This document shows positions 10,284-22,192 of a stretch of DNA of 64,000 nucleotides, one piece after another. Both the position numbers and the translations under genes were made by a program. The notes under the pieces are model-generated. The model did no database searches. It was given only the letters and a program-made list of their open reading frames with translations, and was not told the origin of the DNA. The stretch's first letter is position 1. Each line of letters begins with the position of its first letter. This DNA comes from Halichondria panicea (taxonomy: Eukaryota; Porifera; Demospongiae; Suberitida; Halichondriidae). The stretch lies in assembly GCF_963675165.1 (NCBI RefSeq), contig NC_087383.1, positions 1,031,399-1,095,398 of the forward strand, in the 5' to 3' direction.

Positions 10284-12785
10284 GTACATGTAAGTGTGTT
10301 GTGTTTGCGAAATACAGTTTTATTTGTCACATTTATTTGTCACATTGCGCTAATAATTATGCCTCGAGGCGTAGCCGCACGAGGGATACGGTAAAGCCAT
10401 AGATAGAAAAGGGAGGGATTGGAAACGAACGACAGTTTCAATGATATCCGTTGAAACACTCCTCGTCTTGTTACGTAATCACATTCTGGCGGGATTGTAA
10501 CAAAGATTTTCTCTGACTCAGCTCTTGCAGACGTTGACTTAGACTTCTGGGTTAGGCCAGATGCCCGTGGCTTAACTGTATTCATACCTGGTAAGTTAGA
10601 GCGTCATATAAACTCACTTCAGTAGAGTTGAAGCAGAATAATAGGCCAGTTTTGTATGGTAAGGTGATAGTCAACATTATGTCTCCCTCTAGCACATATG
10701 TAAAGCTGATTTGCAGTTTGTACTTGTGTCAAACTGTATACTTGGGTCCTAGTGCTTTGCGTAAGTATTACTTTTTGAATGATACAAGTGAAACTTTCAT
10801 ACTATATCAATAAATAAAGTATTTCAGGAGTGTTTTTTGTCTCCCTTTTTCATCTCTAAAAAGGGCTAGTTGAATATATTCTGCTAATATACTGTTAGAG
10901 AAGTATTTGAAGTTTTGCACTGTCTTTGTTTGCACTTACAGAAATGCCGTGAAAATTTTGAATCGTCATTCACAAAAGAATGAATTTTTGGATTACTGGT
11001 AAGCATGCTATACTGATTATTGCCCACACTATACTTTTATAACAATACCTGCAGTGAGGTCATTTGTGGAGATGGTTAGATATTTGTTCACGATACCTGG
11101 AGTCATCAGCAACAGGTTGTGCCAGGACCCCGTTAAATTGGCCAACAAAGACAGGGGTAAATCCAACGAGAACCCGAATGTTAGTGAATTTGCTAAGAAC
11201 ACACAGGCTCTTCGGGTGATCAACAGCACATGTGCAACAATTAGAGGCAACTGCTGAAAGACAATAGAATTAAGGCGACCATTGCAGCTAGGTGATGAGA
11301 ATAACCCCCCCAAAAGAAGGCACAAGCATAATATTGTATAGAGAAATCATTGTTCACATGTTCAATCACATTCACATGTTCAATTCTTAACTGTGATAAA
11401 TAATTGTTCAATTCTATAAATTTTAACTGAGCATGATAATTAAATGATGCTGCAGAGTGTCACGACTTCAATTCTGAGTAGAATTTCACAGTAAAAGCCT
11501 GAACCATCACACTATGTTCAGAACCCTCCAACGAAACTATCAACGCAAAAGCTGTGTTGAGGGCAACTGCTTCCTCTGGTGATGAAGCTTTGAATCTATA
11601 TACTCTCTGTCAAAACAGTCTTAAAAGCTTCCTTAAACCTACCTGCATTTACATGAAAAGGAAAGAAAGTAAATGGAAAGTAATTAATTATTATTTATTA
11701 TTAACAAACAGTTCAACATCACTTACTCTGAAATGGAGCCGGAGCACTACTTTCCATTGTACAGTGCAAATGTAGACCTGAGCTAGAAAGCCATATACTC
11801 GAAATCAGCTGGCTGGAACACAATTTTTATTTTGAGGAAGTATAAGTATAGTGATCACTTCCCTCTTCGATCTATGCTTCCGGCAGACAAGGAGTGTTCG
11901 GCACACGTGATTTGTTTCCAATCCCCTTCCTCTTCTATCTATGGTAAAGCTGACTGTGTGTGTGTCTGTGTGTGTGTCTGTTCCAGCTGTAACTGCTCAA
12001 TGGTTGCAATGCGACGAAAGCTAACAGCTTCTATAGGCTTCTAGGCACGTTCTCTTGGATTTTGATTCGTGGATTTGCAAACTAAAGCTTCTTTCTCGAG
12101 TTATGGCTAGTTTGACTCACATTGAAGGCTGTTGCAGTCTCTTCAGAATCTTTCATAGCATCATCTGTCCGCACAAACTTTCTATTCAACATATGAGTTA
12201 GCCTTGCACTAAAGCGCTAGCTTTTTGTTAGCTACAATACTCAGAAAATATCTGTTAAAACAGCTAGCTAGCAGTAGCCATTTGATCTCTTTGGACACAC
12301 CTTTAATTATTCCTGTGGATGTAATGCGCATGCGCGCTCATTCCCAACGTGAGAAATAAATATCCAAGATCCAGATCCAGATCCTCCTGGCAGAATCATC
12401 TTTGTCTTGAAGGCCTGGTAAGCCACAGTCAAAACACTACCATATAACAATATAGATAACAATATGCATGTACACAGGTCTTTCTTATATACACTGAACT
12501 ACAGATCCTGGAAGAATCAATTTTTCTTCTTTCCTGAGGTCCTAGTAAGCCACATAATACAACAATAGATGCATGTAAATAAGTCTTTTCTTCTCAGTGA
12601 TTTTATATAGATAAGCTAACTTTAATATAAAATTCATTATAGAAACTAATATAACACTCTAATACTTTTCAGCGAAAGCAAAAACATGGCGAGAGGCATT
12701 AGCACAGCGCCAGCTTGAACACTAGTTATAATAATTATTATACTAGAATTATATATAGCTACCAACATTTTGTTTCTACATGCAG
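10284..12785. other. Expanded 5'UTR intron of TRAF copy C
   Basis: A donor after TTAGCAG at 10284 and an acceptor TGCAG at 12785 delimit an intron of about 2.5 kb, against 77 bp for the gene at 41317. It is filled by inserted material: a block starting ATTATGCCTCGAGGCGTAGC near 10358, a transposase remnant (11054-11257) and a repeat around 11940-12258 with GTGTGTCTG runs and ATTCGTGGATTTGCAAA. That repeat is related to the repeats at 22757 and 62060. Only the part up to 12258 recurs in the duplicate block, as 24459-26519. Confidence 0.55.
11054..11257 (+). pseudogene. C-terminal remnant of a P/THAP-like transposase
   Basis: The frame reads RYLFTIPGVISNRLCQDP and ends QALRVINSTCATIRGNC. This resembles the tail of P-element/THAP9-type transposases in invertebrate genomes, where a CQDPLE...G..R.....NPN pattern is usual. 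The stretch between CQDP and the NENPN motif is shortened. No upstream transposase domains were found, so it is a fragment. The same fragment is at 25320-25523. Family assignment is from memory of the motif pattern only. Confidence 0.4.
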
Positions 12786-12797
12786 CTGGCTTGAGAA

Positions 12798-13817
12798 ATG
12801 GCTAAATTCAGTGGAGGTTACGATTACGATTTTGTAGATCAGCCCCCCAAATCTTTGGAGTGTTCAATATGCCTTTTGACGCTACGAGACTCCATGGTCA
12901 TCAGTTGCTGTGGTAACCACTTTTGTGACCCTTGCATTGGTCGAATCAAGAGTAACAGAAAGCCTTGTCCTCTCTGCAATTCTCCAGACTTCATGACACT
13001 TCTCCACAAGGGTGTGGCCCGAGAGGTGAATGCCCTGAGGGTGTATTGTCCCAAGAAGGCCCAGGGCTGTAACTGGCAAGGGGAGCTAGGACAAGTGGAC
13101 CACCACCTCAACCCCACGGCTAACTCTATAGGGGGATGTGGCTTTGTCATGATTGAGTGCAAGTATAAGTGCAGGGAAAGTTCGAGCGACGAGCGATTGC
13201 TTCTCATGAGGCTGACAATTGTGCTAATCGACCAATGAAGTGCAGGTGGCTTTTCTTGCTAGAAAATTAGAAATGCTAGCTACCGAGAATAGAGAAATTA
13301 AGAATAATGTGACAGCACTTGAGGCTGAAAATACGTTATTGAAACAGCAAATGGAAGCTAGACCGCTACCACCAGTACCTCCGTTCTACTTTACCGTGTA
13401 CAACTATCGGCAATACAAGAAAGACAACTGTACAATAATGAGCCCACCATTTATTCTCATCCTAAAGGGTACAAAATGAGCTTACAAATATACCCGAACG
13501 GATCCAACACTGGAACGAATACTCACATGTCAGTGTATGCTTTCATAATGAGAGGGGAATTTGATGATACGCTTCAGTGGCCATTCACAGGAAGAGTCAC
13601 CGTAGATATATACAGCTACAAGTTAAAGAAATGGACTCAAATACAAGTATTCAATTTCAAGGAATACCCTATTGAGAGGGGATATGACTGTGTCATAAGC
13701 GATGGTAGTGGGTATCATCTATTTTTTCCACAAGACCAAGTTGAAACAGAGTACATGTTCAAGAATGGAAGTTATACATTTGTTCGCTTTCGAGTAAATC
13801 GTGTGGAATTAGTTTGA
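12798..13817 (+). pseudogene. TRAF-like pseudogene, copy C
   Basis: The frame is open from the Met at 12798 through the RING and first TRAF zinc finger, then breaks near 13173. At that point paralogues read KYKCGG and this copy reads KYKCRESSSDE to a stop at 13238. A second frame (13240-13479) carries the coiled coil and the start of MATH and breaks at about 13450 by a 1-bp loss in SPPFYS. A third frame (13476-13817) finishes MATH with the conserved RVNRVELV end. Domain order and length otherwise equal the intact copies. It is not present in the second duplicated block. Confidence 0.85.
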
Positions 13818-13954
13818 ATGTGTATATTTAATTATATATGAACTGCCATAAAACAATTGTTACTCACAATAATCCGGCGTGTGGGGTAGGTATTATTTAC
13901 AAAAAGTTTTACGTTCGTAGTACGATTACTCGGGTAAGTGTGGTGCGCATGAGC

Positions 13955-14027
13955 ACTAACAATGGATACCAGGCCCTTTTTCGACTTAGCGTTCAATTAG
14001 AGAACAAACGGCCTGGGAACGAGGCTA
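13955..14027. mobile_element. Remnant Mutator-like terminal arm, second copy
   Basis: Counterpart of 105-177, ending GCCTGGGAACGAGGCTA. Confidence 0.6.
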
Positions 14028-14208
14028 TACAATGTAAAACTTATCAGCCGCCGAATTTATGACCACAATATTATACAAGCTGCTTGATCATCTATTAGAT
14101 GTACATAAGGTGTTTGTTTGCATGTGAGGTACAGGTATTGGTACGTATTGCCTAAGGGCAAGTGGTATAAAGCCGGGTCATGTGATCACACGGACTAACC
14201 CTCATCAC

Positions 14209-14371
14209 CATACTTGAGCTTTGGCCAGTCTGTGAGTGTGTGATGGATGTGGCCGAGGGATAGGTGAAGGTGGACAGGGAGAGACTACCCGAGAGGAAGG
14301 CGGAGCTTTATGGCTTCCTCATACGATTGGACTGGATTATCACAAAGTCCTTCTGAAACGGCATACTCAGA
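14209..14371 (-). pseudogene. Relic DMXL exon 15 after TRAF copy C
   Basis: It is the counterpart of 354-515, but here the donor region survives as GTGATG. The acceptor is a CACACAG at the end of a TG-rich tract. It is frameshifted relative to the real exon. Confidence 0.8.
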
Positions 14372-14611
14372 CTGTGTGTGTGTGTGGGGGGGGTCATGTG
14401 ATGTGAAGTCAAATAAAAACATTTCATGAGAAGAGCCGATGGAGGTAATATAATTTCTCATTAAAAAATCTTCTAAACGAAGTTGCTCAGTAATTCGCCA
14501 TAACATATTTTCTTTGGCTAAGTAACTCGGAAGGCTGTCTTGAAGGAAGTCAGTCCAGCATTACCAAGGAATCACTCTTATTGTGTAATCACTTCGATCA
14601 TGTATTCCCTA

Positions 14612-14882
14612 AGGCCACTCCAAGTGAAACTCTGGTTTCTGGTCCTGAAGTTTTTCTAATTGTATGCGGGCGGGCGGCTTTTCTCATCATGTCATTATCA
14701 ATTTCACCTTATGAACTCATTATTTTGCAAATGAATATCATTATCACACTATTTTGTGGCACATGGACCATTCTGCGCATGCGTAGTAGATAGAAATCCA
14801 ATAATGAGATAGAAATTCAAGAATAAAATCTGATGCGGGGGGGGGGGTGGACCAGAAACCAGAGTATCACTTGGAGTGGCCT
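14612..14882. mobile_element. MITE, second copy
   Basis: Counterpart of 760-1016. It differs mainly by a longer G run (about 14837-14847) in the interior. Confidence 0.7.
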
Positions 14883-15126
14883 AATGGGAAATCAGCTAGA
14901 CTCTGCAGCTGATACATGAGACTAGCTTAGAAAGGGCGGCTGATTTATGAGACACAAACCATCAGATTCACTGCCCACTTTATACAAACCACTTCCCGTG
15001 ACCCAAAGTAGCGCTTGGGTTATTTATTCCGGAGCTGGTGGTTGGGTGTCGGGAAACTGGCATCTGCCATCAGAGCGCTAATTTATCTGGAGTTCTGTAA
15101 CTCACAGTATGCACTGCTCGGTGTGG

Positions 15127-15280
15127 TGTACTTTATGCTGCCCTCGAAAGCAGTACTTATGCTACCTTAAAAAGTAGTACTTATGCTGCCCTAAAAAGCA
15201 GTACTTATGCTACCCTAAAAAGTAGTACTTATGCTGCCTTCGAAAAGCAGTACTTATGATCCCCTAAAAAGTAGTACTTA
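15127..15280. repeat. Minisatellite, second copy
   Basis: Counterpart of 2566-2719 with the same unit order. Confidence 0.85.
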
Positions 15281-16039
15281 ATCCCTAAGCAGTTTCTGGC
15301 CAGACCGCTTTTTTTTAACGTTGGCACTGATTTGGCAGTATATAATTCAGTATATAGGCTTTTATGATCTGCATGCTTGCCACTGTTTCGGCTTATAATT
15401 ATAATTGAGAGTGACGTTTTAATATTATGTATACATAAGCATAAGCACATGTAGTAAAAGTCAACATCATGCATGTACACAATATTTAATGTTATAGTCT
15501 AAGTAGTCACTAGCGAGTGTGGAAGGTACTGGTCGCCATGGCAAATCTTATTCAAACTGCACATAGTTATGTTCCGCCATGCAATCTCTTGTATAGTATG
15601 GTCACCCAGAGAACTGATCTTTCGCCTCCTCGTCTGAGCAGCTAGCTATCTAAGCTTGTTGAGACCCCTCTTTAGTTTACCTAAGAGAGAGAGAGAAAGA
15701 GAGGTCACGGTAAACAATGTAGGAGAAGCGTGTGATTATATAAAAATGATTATTTGTACCAAGATGTGCTCTGACACAGGAATATCCATTGTAACTCTCG
15801 ATATGCGATATAGGGTAAATCCCATGGGCCTTCTAGGGTGTATATACATTCATATAGGGTACATGGAAACTACCATTGACAAAAAATTATGGAAAGCACA
15901 AATTTAAAATGTGCTGATGTTATAATAATTATAGTACTATATAAGCAGTATTTTGGACACAGAAGTTAGCAGTCCATTCAAGAGAGAGAAACTGGCATAT
16001 CAGAAATTATTGGGGCGAGCGAAGCGAGTCCCTACCTAG

Positions 16040-16449
16040 TCTTCAATGTTGCAATTTTGTCTGTATGTATGTATGTATCCATACGTCATGGACCGGCACA
16101 ATGATTTGCTTTTGGGACTCATGATCCTTGCCGACTTCCACCGTTGCAATTTTGTTTGTATGTATCCATACGTCATGGACCGGCACAATGGTTTACTTTT
16201 GGGACTCATGATCCTTACCGACTTCCACGTGGATTCAAGCTGAAATCAAACAAAAAAGATGAATCGAGAGCTAAAGTTATCATAAGCACACCAGGTGGAA
16301 ACTATCTTACATTGGACGTATTTGGCCAAAATGTAGCAGCAATTGCTGAAATAGATGAAGCCGAAGTCACTGCTGACAACCTAATCTCTGCACAGCCCTT
16401 CTCATGTTCTTATAATGGTACTGTCATGAACTCAGTTACGCGACCTTGA
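16040..16449 (+). other. 94-bp duplication and unknown short ORF, second copy
   Basis: Counterpart of 3478-3885. The open frame ending at 16449 is kept, including KVIISTPGGNYLTLDVFGQN. Conservation here reflects recent duplication and is not evidence of function. Confidence 0.45.
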
Positions 16450-16658
16450 TAACTACCAGTGCGAATGTAAAATGCTTCTACTACGTATACTAAATTAATA
16501 ACCTTGAATTTAAATACAACATATTTCTTTTAATTCGTAAAACAAGCATGTTTTCTTACGCTCGCCCCACAATGTTCAACATTCTCCTAGTATTATTATT
16601 TTTAAATCAGTGGAGGTATAGCTATATATATATAGAGACGAGGGTATGCAGTCCTCAC

Positions 16659-17231
16659 CTGTTGTCGCTGCCGTCCCCACAGGTTGCTATGAAACTGGAG
16701 GAGCCGAGGAACAGAAAGTCACTGAGGTGCTTCATACCAGAGTAGAGAGAGTGGTAGGGCTTGCGGGCAGCTGTGTGTATCCCTTGCCATAGCGACAGCT
16801 TGCCACTGTTGTCAGTCACTCCATACTGTGGGGGTGGTACATGAGAGCATGAATTAAATTAGCAGAGGGGGGATACTTCTACAAGCCACAAATAATATGC
16901 ACCCAAAGCCTAATGTGAATCCTAATTATAAGAGGACATTCTTAATACATTTCCTATATATAGCTGAATATTGAATAGGAAATGTATGCCCTCTTATAAT
17001 TATGAATAAGAGGGCATACATTTCCTAGCTAGGAAGATATAGGCAACAAAAGCTCCAGTTTTACAGTACACACTAAAATGAGTGATTGAAATTCATTCAC
17101 TTTGTTTCCCTCTGGAGTGAATCGTATCATGGTGACGCTGGCCCCAGAGCCCGGGGGAATCTGGGTGGAGACTGGCCGAGGGTTACCAAATTCCCACATC
17201 ACCACGGAGCCAATCATACAGCCAGTCAGAT
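16659..17231 (-). pseudogene. Relic DMXL exons 18 (16825-16659) and 17 (17231-17101)
   Basis: The lengths (167 and 131 bp), reading frames and splice sites match the real exons. Exon 17 has SDLTGCMIGSVVMWEFGNP, with the D of the CMDGS motif replaced by I. Orphaned from the rest of DMXL. Confidence 0.85.
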
Positions 17232-17463
17232 CTGAATAGATGTGGGGGGATATAACAATGTGTGCCATGGTAATGTTATTGTGGTATAACTAAAGAGGAG
17301 ATATGTCATGAATGTAGTTAAGCCTAAGGACACGTAGATTTGGTTTGAGAAAATTTAAGGGCTGTCATTACTATAAAAGACAAGCAAATAATGTGTTAGG
17401 TAAGCTTGCATGTATTTGCTGATATAATATAGCTACCAATAACAAGTTATAGTTGTGACACAT

Positions 17464-17570
17464 GCACGAGTGCCACATGGGATATATTGGCTCAGTAGTG
17501 ACTTAGGCCCGAGGGCCGCAGGCCTCGAGGGCAAGTGCACTACTGAGCCAATATATCCAATGTGCGCACG
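17464..17570. repeat. Hairpin element, second copy
   Basis: Counterpart of 4893-4999, inside the 5'UTR intron of TRAF copy D. Confidence 0.7.
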
Positions 17571-17768
17571 AGTGAGCTGTGTAACAACTGATTTGTTGCA
17601 TTCCTTGTGCATTCCTTTCCGTGTACACATCACTCCTTTTATAGGACAACTAGTTTCAACTACTTGTGGTGGCTGTGGAATGCACCAGACGCAGATATTG
17701 GCACAGTGTTTCCTTTGATCTGCCCACTCAAAATGCAACAATGCTTGTTTCTACAGCTGGCTGGAGAA

Positions 17769-18818
17769 ATGGCTAAATTCAGTGAGGTTATGATAATGAT
17801 TTTGTAGATCAGCCCCCAAAAACTTTGGAGTGTTCGATATGCCTGTTGACGCTACGAGACCTCATGGTCATCAGTTGCTGTGGTAACCACTATTGTGAAG
17901 CTTGCATTGGTCGAATCACTAACAACAGAAATCCTTGTCCTCTCTGCAATTCTCCAGACTTCACGACACTTCTCCACAAGGGTGTGGCCCGAGAGGTGAA
18001 TGCCCTGAGGGTGTATTGTCCTAAGAAGGCCCAAGGCTGTGACTGGCAAGGGGAGCTAGGACAAGTGGACCGCCACCTCAACCCCACGGCTAACTCTAGC
18101 GGATGTGGCTTTGTCATGGTTGAGTGCAAGTACAAGTGCGGAGGATTTTTCGAACGACGAGTGATTGCTTCTCATGAGGCTGACAATTCTGCTAAGCGAC
18201 CAATCGAAGTGAAGATGGCCTTTCTTGCTAGAAGATTAGAAATGCTAGCTACAGAGAATAAGAATGAAGTTGAAGCTAAAGTTACAGCACTCAAAACACA
18301 ACTCCAAGCTGAAGTTACAACACTTTACAAAGAAGTTATCGCATTAAAAGCCGAAAACACATCATTGAAAGCAAATAGAAGCTCGATCATCACTACAATT
18401 ACCTCCTTTCTACTTTACCGTGCTTAACTATGAGCAGAGCAAGAAGAACAACCACATAATATTGAGCCCACCATTTTATACGCATCCTAAAGGGTACAAA
18501 ATGTGCTTACAAATATACCCAAACAGATTCTGGTCTGGACAGAATACACACTTGGTATTGTTTATTAACATAATGAGGGGGGAGTTCGATGACACGCTTC
18601 AGTGGCCATTCACAGGAAGAGTCACCATAGATATGGACAACAAGTTTAAGCAATGGACTCAAATAATAGTGGTCAACTTCAAGGATTATCCAACAAGTGG
18701 TAACTACGGGTATTATCAAGTTCTTCGACACGACCAAGTTGCAGCAGAGTACATGATCGAGAATGGAATTCGTCACAGTCGTGTCCATTTTCGAGTAAAT
18801 CGTGTGGAACTAGTTTAA
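17769..18818 (+). pseudogene. TRAF-like pseudogene, copy D
   Basis: Duplicate of copy A. It has the same 1-bp loss after the start codon and the same 2-bp loss before the MATH domain, so the damage predates the block duplication or was spread by gene conversion. Since then it has gained only scattered substitutions (for example KANRSS for KPNRSS). The open pieces are 17825-18427 (RING, zinc fingers, coiled coil) and 18420-18818 (MATH). Shared lesions argue against random sequencing error. Confidence 0.85.
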
Positions 18819-18870
18819 ACGTGTGTATTTAGAAGTACTAAATGTGAATTTCTTATTACAATTGACTCAC

Positions 18871-19432
18871 AATAAGCCAGCGTGGGGTGAGGGGGGCCAT
18901 TCTCCGCACTCCAACCACGTTCCTCCTCCATGCAACAGGCTCACCTATATGGGGCTACTGTGCACCCTTACATGGGCCACACCCATTAACTGCAAGGGAA
19001 ACTCATATCAACAACACTGGAAGCACATGGTTGTAACTAGTGTAACAATCTTATCACTCACTACAATTAATGAAAGCTGTTAGCTATAATTATATTTAGC
19101 AACGACAATAATGGTCACATGTTACTCCATATACTGTTGGGGTGAGGAGTATGAACCATTAGCTGGTATAGGAACTCAAACGCCATTTATTATTATTATA
19201 ATCGTACATTTTTGGGTACAGTGAAACAAATTAACTGTTAAAAATTAACCTATATCAGTAGCACAAAAATGGATCAATCCAATAAAGGTTTAATAAGCGA
19301 AACACTATGTTTCCCTCTGAAGTGAATCGGACGCTGGGCCCAGAGCCCGGGGGAATCTGGGTGGAGACTGGCCGAGAGTTACCAAACACCCACATCACCA
19401 CGGAGCCATCCATATATACAGCTAATCAGATC
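18871..19432 (-). pseudogene. Relic DMXL exons 16 and 17, second copy
   Basis: Counterpart of 6300-6859, with exon 17 at about 19432-19306. Both are damaged in the same way as in copy 1. Confidence 0.7.
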
Positions 19433-19613
19433 TAAGCAGGTGCATGTGGGGGGATATAACACTATTGTTCAGATATATGATTACGGTTATGTTGCTAAGA
19501 GATGAAGGAGAATGAACAATGAATTTAGCTAAAGACACACCCAGTTTAAAAAAAAAATAACAGCAAGACACCAGTTAGGAGGTAAGCATAAGTGTTCAAC
19601 GCTTGTGTTTGTG

Positions 19614-19693
19614 TAGCCTCGGTCCCAGGCCGATAGAACGAAGTTATCTAGTTGGTGGCCTAGCTAGAGACAACTCGGCTGGGAACAAGGCTA
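19614..19693. mobile_element. 80-bp Mutator-like micro-element, second copy
   Basis: Counterpart of 7041-7120, with GTGTTTGTG at 19605-19613 and 19694-19702. Confidence 0.85.
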
Positions 19694-19785
19694 GTGTTTG
19701 TGGTATACAGTCACATTGCTATAACACAACTGATGACATAATTATAGCTACAAAATGTTTGTTTCTAATACAGCCGGCTCGAGAA

Positions 19786-20775
19786 ATGGCTACATGTACA
19801 TTCAGTGGAGGTTACAATTATGATTTTGTAGATCAACTCCCCAAATCTTTGAAGTGTTCGATATGCCTGTTGACTCTACGAGACCCCATGGTCATCAGTT
19901 GCTGTGGTAACCACTTTTGTGACCCTTGCATTGGTCGAACCAAGAGTAACAGAAAACCTTGTCCTCTCTGCAATTCTCCAGACTTCACGACACTTCTCCA
20001 CAAGGGTGTGGCCCGAGAGGTGAACGCCCTGAGGGTGTATTGTCCCAAGAAGGCCCAAGGCTGCGACTGGCAAGGGGAGCTAGGACAAGTGGACCACCAC
20101 CTCAACCCCACGGCTGACTCTAGGGGGTGTGACTTTGTCATGGTTGAGTGCAAGTACAAGTGCGGGGGATTGTTCGAACGACGAATGATTGCTTCTCATG
20201 AGGTTGACGATTGTGCTAAACGACCAATCGAAGTGAAGATGGCTAGAAAATTAGAGATGCTAGCTACAGAAGTTACGACACTCAAAGCTGAGAACACGTC
20301 ACTGAAACAGCAAATGGAAGCTCGACCACTACCACCAGTACCTCCGTTCTACTATACCCTAAATAATTATCAGCAGTGTAAGGAGGAAAACCGTACAAAA
20401 ACGAGCCCACCATTCTATTCTAATCCTAAAGGCTACAAAATGCGCTTAGAGATACACCCAAACGGATTCGGGACTGGACAGAATACACACTTGTCATTGT
20501 TTGTATTCATAATGAGAGGGGAGTTCGATGACATGCTTCAGTGGCCATTCACAGGAAGAGTCACCATAGATATGTACAGCAACAAGTCAAAGCAGTGGAC
20601 TCAACTGCAAGTGGTTGATTTCAAGGATAATCCAGTTGAGAGGAAATGTGATCGTTCAACGAGTGGTGGTAATGGGTATCACATCACACAAGACAAAATT
20701 ACAGAGTACGTGATCAAAGAAGAAACTCATCATACTCGTGTCTGTTTTCGAGTAAATCGTGTGGAACTAGTTTAA
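19786..20775 (+). CDS. TRAF-like RING/MATH adaptor protein, copy E
   Basis: This intact frame of 329 codons is the duplicate of copy B. RING, two TRAF zinc fingers, a short coiled coil and MATH are all present. Compared with B it has KCSICLLTL in place of ECSICLLTL, FCDPCIGRTKSN in the RING second half, a GCDFVMVEC variant, a two-residue insertion (EVDDCAKR), and loss of FLA in KMARKLEM. Zinc ligands are all retained. The MATH domain matches copy B's residue for residue in my reading. Equal length and an open frame suggest it is or recently was functional. The 5'UTR acceptor AATACAG and the nesting between relic DMXL exons 17 and 16 are as in copy B. Confidence 0.87.
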   Translation: MATCTFSGGYNYDFVDQLPKSLKCSICLLTLRDPMVISCCGNHFCDPCIGRTKSNRKPCPLCNSPDFTTLLHKGVAREVNALRVYCPKKAQGCDWQGELGQVDHHLNPTADSRGCDFVMVECKYKCGGLFERRMIASHEVDDCAKRPIEVKMARKLEMLATEVTTLKAENTSLKQQMEARPLPPVPPFYYTLNNYQQCKEENRTKTSPPFYSNPKGYKMRLEIHPNGFGTGQNTHLSLFVFIMRGEFDDMLQWPFTGRVTIDMYSNKSKQWTQLQVVDFKDNPVERKCDRSTSGGNGYHITQDKITEYVIKEETHHTRVCFRVNRVELV

Positions 20776-20818
20776 ATGTTGTGTATTTACTGCCGTAGAC
20801 TTGATATAATTGACTCAC

Positions 20819-21125
20819 AATAAGCCAGAGTGGGGTGGGGGGCCATTCTCTGCACTCCAACCACGTTCCTCCTCATCAACTGCAGGGGACATGCGTGCAA
20901 ATTACATGTATATAATAATATCACCTACATACTCTATACTGTAACAGTGAATCTTAATTGTTGCTCACTGCAACCATAGATCATAGAGTATAGAAAATAG
21001 AGGGATGGGTGAAGGTGGACAGGGAGAGATCTAGACGACCCGAGAGGAAGGCAGAGCTTTGTGGCTTCCTCACACGATTGGACTGGATCATCACAAAGTT
21101 CTCCTTCTGAAACGGCATGCTCAGA
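20819..21125 (-). pseudogene. Relic DMXL exons 16 and 15, second copy
   Basis: Counterpart of 8246-8552. Exon 16 (20879-20819) is again an exact 61 bp. The following 21133-22053 is unit-junction DNA without genes. Confidence 0.85.
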
Positions 21126-22061
21126 CTGTGTGTGTGCATGCATAGATACATTTGTACTATAATTTTATAGTATCTATGGGTGTATGTGTGTGGGCGGGGG
21201 GGATCGTGGTTTGAAGTCAATAACGACATTGCATGAAAAGGACCATGTGATGGAGGTAATATAATTTCTCATTAAAAATCTCCTAAAAGAAGATGTTTAG
21301 TAATTCGCCAATACATATTTTTTGGTTATAACTTCTTGGCTTCAAGTATAGCGTGGGAGGCTGTCTTGAAGCTATAGTCCAGCATCACCCAGAAATCGCT
21401 GCGTAATCACTTCAGGATTGATTTTGTGGATTTTTCTCTTGTGCTTTGCTCAACTGAGAAAAAATACGTTAGCTGTAAGAGTGCTCTTTGTAGCTGGGAG
21501 CCGGCATGAGCTAGTGATCTTAGATCTCAACCATGCATTTTCGCCATAGCCATGTGAATTTCAGCTTCCAATTGTAGATTGCTTGCCGTTGGACTGAGCA
21601 GTTTCAGACTGCAACTAAATATATATATGGGCGCAGCTGCAGGCTGCTTAAAACAGGGCTGGTAACAATGGCAGTAACCACTGTCAAGGAATTCTTACAA
21701 GTATATATTTCATCTCTAGTGTATATAAAGATAAAGACGGTACATAAAGCCTTTTACAGTGGTGACATGCACTTCAACTACAGTCTCATCAACAGCTAGT
21801 GTGCATGTGCATATGCAGCCGTCCCTTTACTGTGGTGGTAATTAGAGGGCAACTTGAATTGATAAAAACACTGAGCTGTCTGAAGACTAATAACCATGCA
21901 TGTAACCATGCTTAGGGGACAGAACTAGCAAGACCAACAAGTCTTGTTGATTGCCATTTATAAGAAGCTAGACAATGCAACTTGAACATTTTGTAGAGAA
22001 ATGTACAGTTTGAATCTAAACTCACTCAGAGGCACAGAACGTAAAACACAAACACACACAA

Positions 22062-22151
22062 TCATAACACTACAGTTTGACATTTCACACTACCGTTGGC
22101 ATGGAGGCCGGGGTACGAGGCAAGCTCCTCAAATGAATTGCTGTCCAGAAC
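22062..22151 (-). pseudogene. Relic DMXL exon 21, second copy
   Basis: Same internal deletion as 9489-9578, joining YPGLHA to NGSVKCQTVVL. Confidence 0.85.
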
Positions 22152-22160
22152 CTGTGATGT

Positions 22161-22192
22161 TAGCCTCGATTCAAGGCCTTGAATCGAGGCTA
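22161..22192. mobile_element. 32-bp palindromic Mutator-like micro-element, second copy
   Basis: Counterpart of 9588-9619, with CTGTGATGT at 22152-22160 and 22193-22201. Confidence 0.85.

Larger units (their letters stand above)
1..12258. repeat. Tandem segmental duplication, copy 1
   Basis: This block is nearly identical to 13851-26519. Base 1 matches base 13851, and homology ends abruptly at 12258/26519 after a shared CTGTTAA. It contains a TRAF pseudogene (5198-6247), an intact TRAF gene (7213-8202) and minus-strand relics of DMXL exons 15, 16, 17, 18 and 21. Copy 1 alone carries a 1,285-bp Mutator-like insertion (1109-2393). Copy 2 alone carries about 1.7 kb of inserted DNA at 22757-24458. 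The left end lies outside the window. Either a recent tandem duplication or two haplotypes placed in tandem by the assembler would give this pattern. Confidence 0.93.

Noticed and set aside
10340..10585. Minus-strand 81-codon ORF with STSARAESEKIFVTIP
   Set aside because: No family match. It lies in inserted intron DNA, and the copy-2 version diverges at its C-terminus without selection signs.
12239..12797. A promoter specific to TRAF copy C
   Set aside because: Only AT-rich DNA and repeats of ATCCAGATCC and TCCTGG were seen, with no core element convincing enough to annotate.
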